From Gnetum montanum (lineage: Eukaryota > Streptophyta > Gnetopsida > Gnetales > Gnetaceae): DNA of 64,000 nt. The stretch is taken from the NCBI GenBank assembly GCA_015680685.1, contig MNCI01013916.1, forward strand, positions 133,459-197,458. Direction: 5' to 3'. The notes beneath the pieces were generated by a model, which saw only the letters and a program-made list of their open reading frames with translations, was not told where the DNA came from and made no database searches. Of the stretch, positions 22,863 to 32,674 are shown piece after piece (positions within the stretch are counted from its first letter, which is position 1; every line of letters begins with the position of its first letter). The position numbers and the translations under genes were made by a program.

Positions 22863-23797
22863 TGATGAATGGCGAGGTACCCCTACACTCAACCATACAA
22901 ATATGAGCCTTCATGCACGATCTAGTCGAACTTCATAGAGGGGCTAGTTGTGGTATCTAGATAGTTACACATTGATTGCAATTTTATGTCTTCCCACCTA
23001 GACTAGTATTTTCTTTGTCATGTATGGTTTAGTCCAAAGTGAGGTGTATGATGTGGTCCTAAACTAGTGCTACTCCCAGAGGCAATGGAAAATAACTTTT
23101 TTTTAAGCTAAGAGGGAATGAGAAAATAGAATCTAAGCTAGCCTAAGTGCAATGAGCATCTATTCTTAATCATTCATACACATCTTGGACCTGGATTACC
23201 AAGCGTATATTACTTGAGCACTCCTAGATACACTACTGGGTTACCAAGTAGTCACACTTAAATGCTCGTGATTAAGTCGTACTCATTCTGCATTTAATAA
23301 CAAGGATAGTGAAGGAAGGTAAAGAAATATTAATTAAGAAAGCAATAAATAACAATAACAATTAAGGAATTAAAACTAAGTGAATGCTACAATGATGAAG
23401 TAATCTCGATCTTTATTGTCAAGCATGTGCGTGTACAAGTACGTCACACTCAAATAAAGGTTCCATACAATTACAATCATCACACTATGGGCATGCATTG
23501 GGGAAAGAGTTAAGAGGAACTAAAAATGAACAAAAAAAACTCTACTTCTATACTAACTACTAACTGATTGACCTTTCCTATGCACCCAAATTTGGTATTT
23601 ATAGGCTTACATAGGAACCACGATATCGTGTATCCAATATCGCTAGCCAGGCTGCAATATCGCGTACTCAAGATCGCTAGCTAAGCTGCAATATCGTGTA
23701 CCCAATATCGTTAGCCAAGCTATGATATCATGTACTCGATATCATGGATCTGATATCACAAGTCCAATATTGGAGCCTAGCAAGTCATGGTTCATCA
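22863..23797 (-). repeat. Middle gypsy LTR shared by C and D
   Basis: This 935-bp LTR has perfect inverted ends TGATGAA / TTCATCA. TATA box at 23596-23604 and AATAAA at 23412-23417. U3 (23622-23780) is expanded: a ~35-bp unit with AATATCGCTAGCCAGGCTGC and variants is repeated about three times, then GATATC palindromes follow. The primer site on the left and polypurine tract on the right show that it serves both neighbours. Confidence 0.9.
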
Positions 23798-23807
23798 TTC
23801 CCCCACG
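23798..23807 (-). promoter_or_regulatory. Polypurine tract of element D
   Basis: The element strand reads CGTGGGGGAA directly before the LTR start TGATGAACC. It is homologous to 14595-14604 and 54791-54800. Confidence 0.7.
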
Positions 23808-23959
23808 ACTGAATGAAAACTTGTCCTCGAGTCAAACAAAATGAGAACAAGCCTAATTGATTACATAGTGGATAGGTATGGGATTATTGACTAATTAGAA
23901 ATTTATTCATGCTACAGTCGAGAATTAAATATGAAAAAATTGGGACATAGACACAAAAT

Positions 23960-26784
23960 TACAAAATTACAAAATTACAAAATTTATTAACACTTGTGGT
24001 TTCTAGTGGCAGTGGTTCCTCCATGGGTTGCTTCCCCTTATCTTATGCTCTAGGTTTTGAAATTTGATGGATCTGAAGAAGTGCATGGAGCTTTTCCTCT
24101 TCAGTTTGAGGATCATGTGTTGTCCATGCTAATGCTCCAATATTTGATGGAGTCGGCACCTACCATGGACATGGTAGTTTTGGGAACATCTGATTTGCCT
24201 TGATATACCAGGCTACAAATAGCTATCGTTCCTCCTCATAGGATCTAGCCTTGTACTTGTATTCCTAGTAGTCTATATACTATTGAGCCAAGTCTATTGC
24301 GACATCTTTTTATCCTTGATAGCTATCCTTAACCACTTCTAACTTAGAATTTGCAACTTCTAATTTCTGCAACATCTTATTGTGCTTAGCAAATTCAATC
24401 TCATATTTCACATAGGTGATTACTACCTACTTCTCTGACTCTATTCTCAAGAATCCTACTCTTAGCATGGCTAAATTAGCATACCGTAGGTTTGCCAATT
24501 CCATATACTTCATAAGATCTTGTATCTGCAAGCCCTAGCTTTTGAGCTCTACTTGGTGAGCAAATGCATAGGTGTCCACTATGGCCTACCAATTAGCGTG
24601 TTGAGTACTAAAGGTATTAATGTGGGCTTTGGCCATATGGATCTCTTTTTCAACGACTTGTTTGTACATCCCCACCTAATCCCTAAAGTGTTCCTTCAGC
24701 TTTTCATGTCACTTGGCCTCATTTTGCCACACACTTATTTCAATTTTCATCTTTTGATAGATTGCATGCACCTCCTCCATTGCAAGGGTTCAATTTTCTC
24801 TGGCCAAGTGATTTATGTCTTGGTTGATCCTGACTAATTGTTCTCGCAACTACTAAAAATTTTCTTCGAGAACATTCTTTGATTTTTCCACAGTGGTCAA
24901 TTGAAGATTGTCTATGACAAGTTGTTTATTCTCCTCTTGTAAGGCCTTGAGTACTTTGGCATGCGCATATGTCTACGCTTGTGCCTTGGAAGCATCCCAA
25001 TTAGCCTTCTCTTTTTCTTCCACTACTTTTTTATTCTCTACCAATAATTTATTAAGTTTCTCTATCCTAAAAGACTCTAGCTAGTCTACAGGGATAAATT
25101 GAGATGGATCTTGTTATGCAGCTTGCAAGGTGACAAGATTCTCTTGGAGTCTTTCCAACTCTTCCTTTGCATGCTCAGCCCTGATCTCTACCATGACCAG
25201 CTTCCCTTTGGTGTAGATGAGGTATGACTAAGTTGTTGTGAGATCTTATGGAATGTCAAACAAGGATGTCATCGCTTGTCCTGTCTGCAGCAACCGATCG
25301 AGAACATCCTCATGCTCCACATGAGTCATTAAGGGATCAACCAAAGTTTGAACATCATGTGCTCATGTAAAGTTTACCAGTGGCACAATAGGGACATTGA
25401 ATGATTTCTTGATGTGATCCATGACCACTTCTGTGGCTCCTGCTGCATCTTGGTGCTGCATGACCACGATTGTGGCACCTTCACCAGTTTCCAATTACAC
25501 CTGAAAGGATGCAGCATTTCTCGAGATCTGTTGCAACCAATGTGATCCCCCTCCTCCTGTTTGGATTGACACCTCACCTCGTGCATGATCAATGGGGACC
25601 ATGGATCATACGGTGTCATCGATGACCCAGAAGAGATTAGTGTCATCATGACTTCCCCAGCTAATTGTCTCAGCGATGGCCCTAAGATGACTCATCGATG
25701 GTTGATAATCCTATGATGATGGCGGCGGTTGATCTTGCTAGCTTGTGCTAGGCCCTGCTTCTTGTTGTTGACTGGGCCTTATGCTTAGAAGTTGGCTAGG
25801 CCTTGCAGTTTGAGTTGTAGTGGGCCCCATCGTCTGTTCTTGTTCTGGCTCTAGTGTCTTACCAACACTTTTCCTTAGGGCTGGTGGCTTCAACAATTCA
25901 GCAAACAAAGCATTTTGGGCTTTTCTAGGGACGTCATTGGTGTACGCCAGATTTCTAACATGTTGACACAGCTTCCTAATGAGACAGGAAAAGGGCAGTG
26001 TGAACTTCCCTGTCTTGCATTCCTCAAACTGCCTTAGAATCTCTGTGAGATACAGATGAGGTAGGTTAGCGTTAACCTTGCCCATCAATATAGTACTTCC
26101 TCTAGCTGCATACGTGGAGATTCCATTCAATCCTTTCATGGGAAAGATGTGATAAGTACCGATCTTGAAATAGATCCTCTCCTCTAGGGTCAACTCTCCA
26201 TATTCCTTATCTTCGTTATCGTATGTTCTTTTCAACCAAATTTTTCATGCATCAACATCAAAGTGAGTGGGCAAGTGAGCAACTTTTGGCCCTATATTTA
26301 GAAGATTTAACACTTCCAAAATGACTTTGGCAAATAAATCTATAGAAACACCACCAATATCAACTATGGTGCATTCTTCGTTATTGTGCCAAAATTGGTA
26401 CATCTCTCCTAAGTACCAGGCACCACTTTCAGAGAGGATAGGCCATAATGGGGACCCTTTGAGTTGGTCCCTGACTGCTTTAGGAGCAAACTCAGTGAAA
26501 GGTCTAAAGTTGAGTTCCACAATCACGACTGTTGACGTGGACCTTTCATGGATTTCCTAAACACATTCCAAGGACAATGTGAGATGTTGTCCCTGTTTAG
26601 GTGCTTCAGTAGCTCCTCTTTCAACCTGTCTCGATTGCACAATAATAGGAGGCTCTTGATGGATGTTGAATGATTATGCCTCTTGTTCTGTATGTTCCTT
26701 GGGAGATGCCTGGCCTCTGCCTCTCCTTGGTCATTTGGACGCACCTTGAGAGGGTCCTCCTTGCTGTCCATGTTTAGGGGCCAT
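23960..26784 (-). pseudogene. ORF3 of element D: globular domain plus coiled coil
   Basis: A large extra frame in the same sense as gag, in the position where Athila elements carry an env-like ORF. It starts at the ATG at 26784 (MAPKHGQQGGPSQGASK), preceded by AG. Residues 1-90 are polar and low complexity. A globular part follows: VELNFRPFTEFAPKAVRDQL (26430-26526), then LTLEERIYFKIGTYHIFPMK and FTLPFSCLIRKLCQHVRNLA (25738-26235). A Gln/Pro linker follows. About 24050-25300 encode a long Glu/Lys/Leu-rich coiled coil, e.g. KALQEENKQLVIDNLQL. The end (DKGKQPMEEPLPLETT) is near 24000. I see no signal peptide or clear membrane segment, so an envelope role is not supported. The main stops are Arg/Gln codons turned to stops. 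Homologous to ORF3 of E. Function unknown. Confidence 0.65.
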
Positions 26785-27310
26785 CTACAATCACACGAGA
26801 CTGACTATTAGTAAGGTTATTTACAAAATGTAACTTATACCCTTACTTCTTGCCTTTAATGTATTCATTTTTTATTTCATGTGATCTAGAGTTAGGAAAT
26901 TTTATGAAAATATCCCCTAAAATTTTTGATATTAGGTCCAATTTGATTAGGTGGCTCCAAAAATTAATTCTCATGGTATGAGTGAAGAGAGAAAATTGAT
27001 TTGGCAAGGTGTTTAACATTTTCTACAATCATTTACCCTTTATGATATCCTTTGGATGATGATAAATTTTGGAAAAAGTATGCGCAACTTGGAGCGTACC
27101 CTTCCCCCACTACTAAGCTAAACACTACGGGTTTAGATAGGTTCAATCGGAATGGGAATCGAAGCATTAATGAGCAAGTTATGGATGTTTGAACAATAGG
27201 TGCACAAGATAGCAAGTTCATGGAAGAAAATTTGAACAACTCCCTTCACATGAATAGTGTAAAATGATGTTAACATGCATTGGGGGGAGGGGGTGTTGTT
27301 GTGTAGGGGG

Positions 27311-27390
27311 TCCATATATATCATTTTTATGAACGTGATATCATGTACTCGATAGTGTGGACCTAATATCGGGTACTCGATATCACGACC
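27311..27390 (-). promoter_or_regulatory. U3-like palindromes and TATA upstream of ORF3 (element D)
   Basis: On the element strand, GATATCGAGTACCCGATATT and further GATATC / CTATCGAGTAC units (27335-27390) are followed by an ATATATATGG TATA-like box (27311-27322). The same motif type fills U3 of D's own LTRs, also just upstream of their TATA box. It lies about 530 bp before the ORF3 start codon. An internal promoter is inferred; expression is not shown. Confidence 0.5.
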
Positions 27391-28150
27391 TATTGGAAAT
27401 AGGGTACTTGGTAAAATTAATGAATTTCTAAATTTCCAAGGACAAAAATGAAGGATTGGAGGTTAATTGGAAACGTGTAGGGTAACATTGAATTGACTGG
27501 AAGGCACAAACGGTATAATGGGGTAGAATCTGACAATGAAATTCATGAATAGAATGAGGAAAAAGGACATGTGATGGTGCTTAAGGACATTTGAACTTAG
27601 AAGGATGATGAAGAAAAGAATAATGTTGGCAATGTAGTACTCAGAGGGTATAAAATGGTGTGATGGTGATGTGCAATGAGTGTAAATTACAAAGGTTACG
27701 CAAATGGATCCTCCCCAAAGCAAGTTCCTATGTATGATGCCTTACGTAACCACCTTGAAAATGTCCGTAGGTACTAGAACGATGAAAAGAAATCCGCACC
27801 AATTGCACAAAACACACACATGTAGATACCACCATGATGAGATATGAATTCAATGCTACACAAGACATGAGTCACAAATACATGAACAGTGAGATGAGGC
27901 GAATTGTAGAAGGGATTGCAGAGATTAGGACATGAGGTAACTGACCCAGGGCACAATGAATCTTGAGTGTAGGACATGATTAATGTGTCATTAGCCCATC
28001 ACTCCAAAATCAAGACCAAGTCCATTTCTTCAATTAGTGACATCGCATTGCTTCATCCAATGATGAACAACCATAAGAGCACCATGATAGCAAGGTGTAC
28101 GATCACTTGGCATTTTGTCCAAGGGAGGAGTGATTTGGAATTTCTTCGCG
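27391..28150 (-). other. Spacer between ORF3 promoter-like block and gag, element D
   Basis: No coding frame or known domain recognised. By position it corresponds to 58390-59040 of element E. The minus-strand frames here are short and lack family motifs. Confidence 0.45.
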
Positions 28151-28159
28151 GCACACATG

Positions 28160-28735
28160 GTTTTTTTTTTTGAATGCTTAATCCAGATAAGCTACCTACC
28201 TTTAGGCATGGGTGCATGTCTTTCTAGTGGGACCCCCTAGAATAGCATTGGGTTTTTTAAGTGAGTGTCTTTATTACTCTTACTCCCATTTTTTGTTAGA
28301 TCTACAAGGGTCTTAGTATAACTAGGCTACATGGTAACTCCTACAGATGTTACCAAAGAGAATCCACAAGTCCCCTTGATGTCACACCCTAGCCATTCTC
28401 CCTTGGTCCATCCTTCTTCACTATGGGTATAATGAGAACAAAATTACTTTAAGTTTTAATAATGTTAAGAATATCATTGTACCCAGAGTAGAACCTCTTA
28501 TTAATAGAATGTTGGGTGGATGTGATGGACTCGCTGTCCAAATAATTAGTTACTCGAGACTTGATAGCAAAGAAAAACACCTCAACCAATGAGTCACATG
28601 AGTGCTTTATTCATAAATGAGATAACTCATAAAAAGATAAAAGGATAAAACAATAAATTAAAAGATGAAAAATTAGAAAACAAAAAATTGTAAAATTAAA
28701 GAAAAGGAAAAATATTTATTAATTCTTTTTGTTAG
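28160..28735 (-). other. 3' region of element D, colinear with element A
   Basis: Blocks match 1-604 nearly base by base, including the TAGGCATGGGTGCATGTCTT region and the A-rich 28610-28720 segment. Integrase, which precedes this region in C and E, is absent. Confidence 0.6.
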
Positions 28736-30771
28736 AATGGGGGATATCCCCCATAACTAAACTTTTGATCATGGAAAGAATTAATAAATGGAAGGTTTGG
28801 ATCCAAGCATTTTGGAAATAGTGGGACCTGATCATATCCGAACCACTAGGTGTCTTTTGATGTGGTGGTTGGAATGTACCCAAAGTAGGGTTTACACACT
28901 TGATTAAAGTTGACATAGTGGGGCAAGTTATAAGATGTGGTTAATTGATAAGGAGTTATCCCACTATGGCACCCATGACTGTAAGATGGTATGTAAGGAT
29001 CAATATGTCTCCCTATGTGGTTGTATTCATTGAGCTGCATGGTAGTTGGAGTATTGATTAATGGTCCTAATAAGGTAACAAAAGGCATTGGATTCGAGGA
29101 GAAAGATGCACCACAATGTTGAACTTGTGCTTAGTTGGAGGATGCAGTGGTCTCGGAACTGTGTAGTCCCTTTCTATAATCATGTCTAAAGAAGGGATGC
29201 CTTCGATGTTGTGGAGGGTTCCCACTGCTGTTGACCGTAGTAGCACAAGTAACGTTCATGGGTTGATGTTGTGGTGCAAACCCTTGTGGTACTATTGGTG
29301 GCGATGTAGAAGGAAATGAAGGATGAGAATATTGAATTTGAGGAGAAGTGTAAGGTACATGAGGTGGTGATTTTGTTGGAGAGATCATGGGTTGATAGTA
29401 CTTAGGAGAATGATAATAATGTGACGAGATAGAGGATGTTGACCTGGTTGGGAAAACAGGATGCTGAACCTGATAAGTGCTTAGGTTTGGATGATATGAA
29501 GGGTATGACAAGTTTGGGGGAGGCCTTCCCCATGACTAGGATTTTTGCCATTGTGATTGAACATACTATTTTTGTACGAACTCTGGATGTAACATTCTTC
29601 CCCAATGCTCATGTAAATGTGACAAGATTGGGCATTAATCTTTGGGGTGATCGTGTAGGTAAATGTTACATTGATACGTATGATTAGTAGTTGAATTCTT
29701 ATTTATTCTCTTCAACCCTTCTTTCTGATTGTCTAAGGGTGTTCTATCTTACTTCTTGGTTCGTCATAGTTCTACCTCTAATAGTGTTGGCATATTCTCC
29801 ACATTTTTCATGTATCTATTCCGTCATCTTATTGATATTTTTCTGAATTACATCTAGTGCTTGTAGTATTGGCAAAGATGATTCCACCCCCTTGAGGTGA
29901 GTTGATTTCTCCTCTTCCTGGTTATGGCCCTTTGTTAAATTGAGATTTTGGTCTCATTGATATTTTTCAATATTCTCCGATTTAGCCATCTCTTCTTCTT
30001 CTTTTGCTACCTGCTTAATAAGCTCTTGGAATTGATGGGTTCGTAGTTTGTATAGTTGACCTAGGGCATACATCCCTAGGGTTTCCCTTGTTTCATTATG
30101 AAGTCCATCCATGATGTGATACATTAGCCTCTCCTCAAGAAGCCATGGCTTGGGCATTTGTTTAACAAAGAATAGTATCTTTCTAAGGCCATGTCCAAGG
30201 TTTCATGTTGCCCTTGTTTCCATTCTTGGATTTGTCTCCTCAAGGCTGACACTTTGACATAGGTTTGATATCATTTAGTAAAGATTTCTACTATTGTTGG
30301 CCATCTATGAATTGATTTTGGTTTTAAGGATTTGTACCATACTTTTGCTTGGCCAACGAGTGTCATAGGAAAGAGCTTAAGTTTTTGCCACCCATTATCA
30401 ATATTATTCTATACATAGGCATCATGGAAGGCTTGTAAATGATGTTGCAGATATAAATCATAGCCTCTTGAGAATTTGGGAAAGTTGTTTAAATCAAGCC
30501 TAGGTAGACAACTTTCCTTACGATGCTTGCGGGATATTTGAATAGCCTCTTGTATATGCACTAGGTTCCTAGTGGCCAGTAGGGGTTCATCGTCACTAGA
30601 TAGATTATGAGTTTGTAAGTTGGGACGATGTTGTCTTTGTTTATGTACATAGGAAACCCCTGCATTAGATTGAGTATTTCAAACTTTGTTTTCTTCATCA
30701 TATAATTCGTTGGTTCTCCAATGAATTGCCTTACTAGTTGTTGCATTGTCATAGTCTTGTCAGAGAGACAT
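28736..30771 (-). pseudogene. gag: Gag of pol-less gypsy element D
   Basis: Short-form Gag beginning at the ATG at 30771 (MSL-stop-QDYDNATTSK), colinear throughout with element A. The Gag core (about 29950-30520) includes ESCLPRLDLNNFPKFSRGYD and HLQAFHDAYV, then WQKLKLFPMTLVGQAKVWYK, and ends in ERYYSLLNKCPSHGF. The zinc knuckle near 29650-29680 reads CNIYLHDHPKD-stop-CP, with its second Cys changed to Tyr. The Pro-rich tail (29131-29511) contains SPTKSPPHVPYTSPQIQYSH. The frame ends at KFSYGGYPPF (28736), overlapping the G-rich palindrome. No protease or RT follows. Stops are mainly C-to-T. Confidence 0.75.
28737..28756 (-). promoter_or_regulatory. Internal polypurine-like palindrome (element D)
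   Basis: The element strand reads TATGGGGGATATCCCCCATT, a 14-bp perfect palindrome around GATATC. It is equivalent to 611-631 in A. The GGGGGA part resembles the terminal polypurine tract. Confidence 0.4.
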
Positions 30772-30884
30772 TATTGTGAGTTTGTGTGTGACTTATTTGC
30801 AATTACTTCTTTCTGAAAGATATATCGTCAAGGTTTTGTTACAGCGATCTTGAATGATGTAACTAATCTAAATAACTAACATCA

Positions 30885-30902
30885 TCCTTGACAATGGTGC
30901 TA
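30885..30902 (-). promoter_or_regulatory. tRNA-Asp primer-binding site, element D
   Basis: TCCTTGACAATGGTGCTA, the decayed equivalent of TCCCTGGCAACGGTGCCA at 22844, one base from the LTR. Confidence 0.7.
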
Positions 30903-30903
30903 A

Positions 30904-31725
30904 TGATGAGCGGTGAGGTACCCCTATGCTCAACCATATGAATACGAGCGTTACGCGCGGTTGAACTCCAAGGACTAAGTGCTTATGTGCCTTCATAGAA
31001 CAAGAATGGGTTAGGCAATCATTGTCTTCCCAAGCTTACTCGTATGGCACAATTGTATGGTTAAGTAAACTTGAGGTATATGATTTTTATGCTTTTTACG
31101 TTTATGTCCTGATGCTAAAAGGGAGAAGTGAAATAATTAAGTAACTAATTTAATTTAACTAATTCGCTAGGTTCTAACTAGTCCTAACACCAGCATCTGT
31201 TCCCACTCTCCATACACATCTTGAACCAATATAACACTACTGGGATTACCAAATGCTAGTCGTTACTAGGTTACCAAGTGTTCCACGTATGCTTGAAGTG
31301 GTCGTACTAAGTGTGCTTACTTGTGAAAATTAACAAATCAATAAAAGCATCATTAATTAACTAATGAAAACATTAAATAACTGTAAATAACATTAAATGT
31401 AATAAATAAGCTATTTTGAATGCTGCAAGGTTTATCACAAAGTTCATCTTTATTTCTGGACATAAGGTATGCTCAGGTACACAATGCTCGAAAAGATCCA
31501 TTCACTTTATGACTCCTACTGCGAGCACTTAGAAATAATTCTAACTCTGGAAAAGGAAAACTGTAAGAGTTCGAGTAAGGGACTAAGAAACTAATGCCAA
31601 AACCAAGTGTACCTACCTATTATTTATAGGCAATGAGATAGGTTCTAATATCACTTGGCAAGCTCCGATATCACAGACCCAATATCGTGGATCTGATATT
31701 GCGGTCCCGATATCGCGGTTCATCA
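30904..31725 (-). repeat. 5' LTR of element D (outer end of chain)
   Basis: This 822-bp LTR runs from TGATGAGCGG to TTCATCA. TATA box at 31620-31628, AATAAA at 31449-31454. The U3 GATATC cluster at 31640-31718 includes CCGATATCGCGG. The right flank is unrelated unique DNA starting GTTGT, with no polypurine tract. It looks most similar to the LTR at 13765 (shared GAGCGTTACGCGCG-like and GGACTAAGTGCTTATGTGCC blocks). Confidence 0.85.
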
Positions 31726-32674
31726 GTTGTCTAGTAGATCCTTTTGGTCTATAAATTTAATAAAATATCCAATTTTAGTTTCATAGTGAGTGCAATTTAT
31801 GGCTTATCAAAATTCATGTAAAGTTGATGTGTCACAAGAATTCTAATTTAATGATATCAAAAAATACTTGCTAAATTAATTATTCATTGGGATCTTTCAA
31901 TAATCTCATTGAAAGTGTGAATACCCTTACAAGGGCATGAACGCCCATAGTATAGAGTGCCATTTAGATGTACAGAAATGTAACTTGGATTTTCATACTG
32001 GACAGACAAAATGAGAATTAGCCATTAAACAAATAATGCAATAACTATATTTGTAGAAAAATAATTATAATTGCCATGATATTACCGTTGAAATACTGAA
32101 AACTTTTCGATCACTTTCACCCTATTATCACCTTAATGACTTTTAGGATAAGAAGATTGCTTGAGAGGAATGGGGATATCCATTTTGCTGAAAGGACCCT
32201 CTAGTACATGGTTACAGCACATAACCAAATTATACATGAAAGAGGACAATGGAATGCATGAAATATTGGAAACTTTGACACTGAGATTTCCTAGTTGAAA
32301 ATGGTTTCTAGTTAATAGAGGAATTCTAATTGCTTCAACCAAATGCAGACGTTGGAAGAATTGGTAGGCAAATAAAACTACGGACCGATGTCTCTTAGCA
32401 GACCTTGATTCCAGGTAGTAAAATCAATATGAATATAATAGAAGATTTTCCAAAAAATGGATTTGGTGCAAAAATCCTAAACGAAGTTAAATGAGATTGG
32501 CTTTCATCTCCATGAAATAAAGACGTAGATGTGCTAATAGGGTTGAATTGCAGATGTTGATGTCTAATACCAAGCCCATGAGGATCAAGATTTAAGAAGG
32601 ATGAGCACAATATCTCTTGTTAGAAGCTTAATTGTGTGACTTGATTCATGCTCAGAGTCCATGGTGTTTTTGCT
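31726..32674. other. Unique flank; 3' side of the cytochrome b5-like gene
   Basis: Not matched to any repeat in the window. It probably contains the 3' UTR and downstream DNA of the minus-strand gene that ends at 32675. The short minus-strand frames here (32133-32342, 32395-32610) have no recognisable domain. Confidence 0.4.

Larger units (their letters stand above)
13765..31725 (-). mobile_element. Ty3/gypsy chain LTR-C-LTR-D-LTR
   Basis: Three LTRs (13765-14594, 22863-23797, 30904-31725) enclose two different interiors. The middle LTR has a primer-binding site on its left and a polypurine tract on its right, so it is at once the 5' LTR of C and the 3' LTR of D. The outer LTRs lack these on their outer sides. 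The flanks are GTTAT (13760-13764) and GTTGT (31726-31730), a near-perfect 5-bp target duplication. The three LTRs therefore behave as one integrated unit. Confidence 0.85.

Noticed and set aside
24520-24837. 105-codon plus-strand ORF
   Set aside because: It is antisense to the coiled-coil part of ORF3 in element D and has no family motif of its own.
25738-26784. ORF3 as a retroviral-type envelope gene
   Set aside because: Position fits, but no signal peptide, cleavage site, fusion peptide or TM anchor could be seen, and the C-terminal half is a long soluble coiled coil.
32133-32610. Further exons of a gene downstream of the b5-like CDS
   Set aside because: Two short minus-strand frames without conserved motifs; the b5 frame already ends with a stop at a family-typical length.
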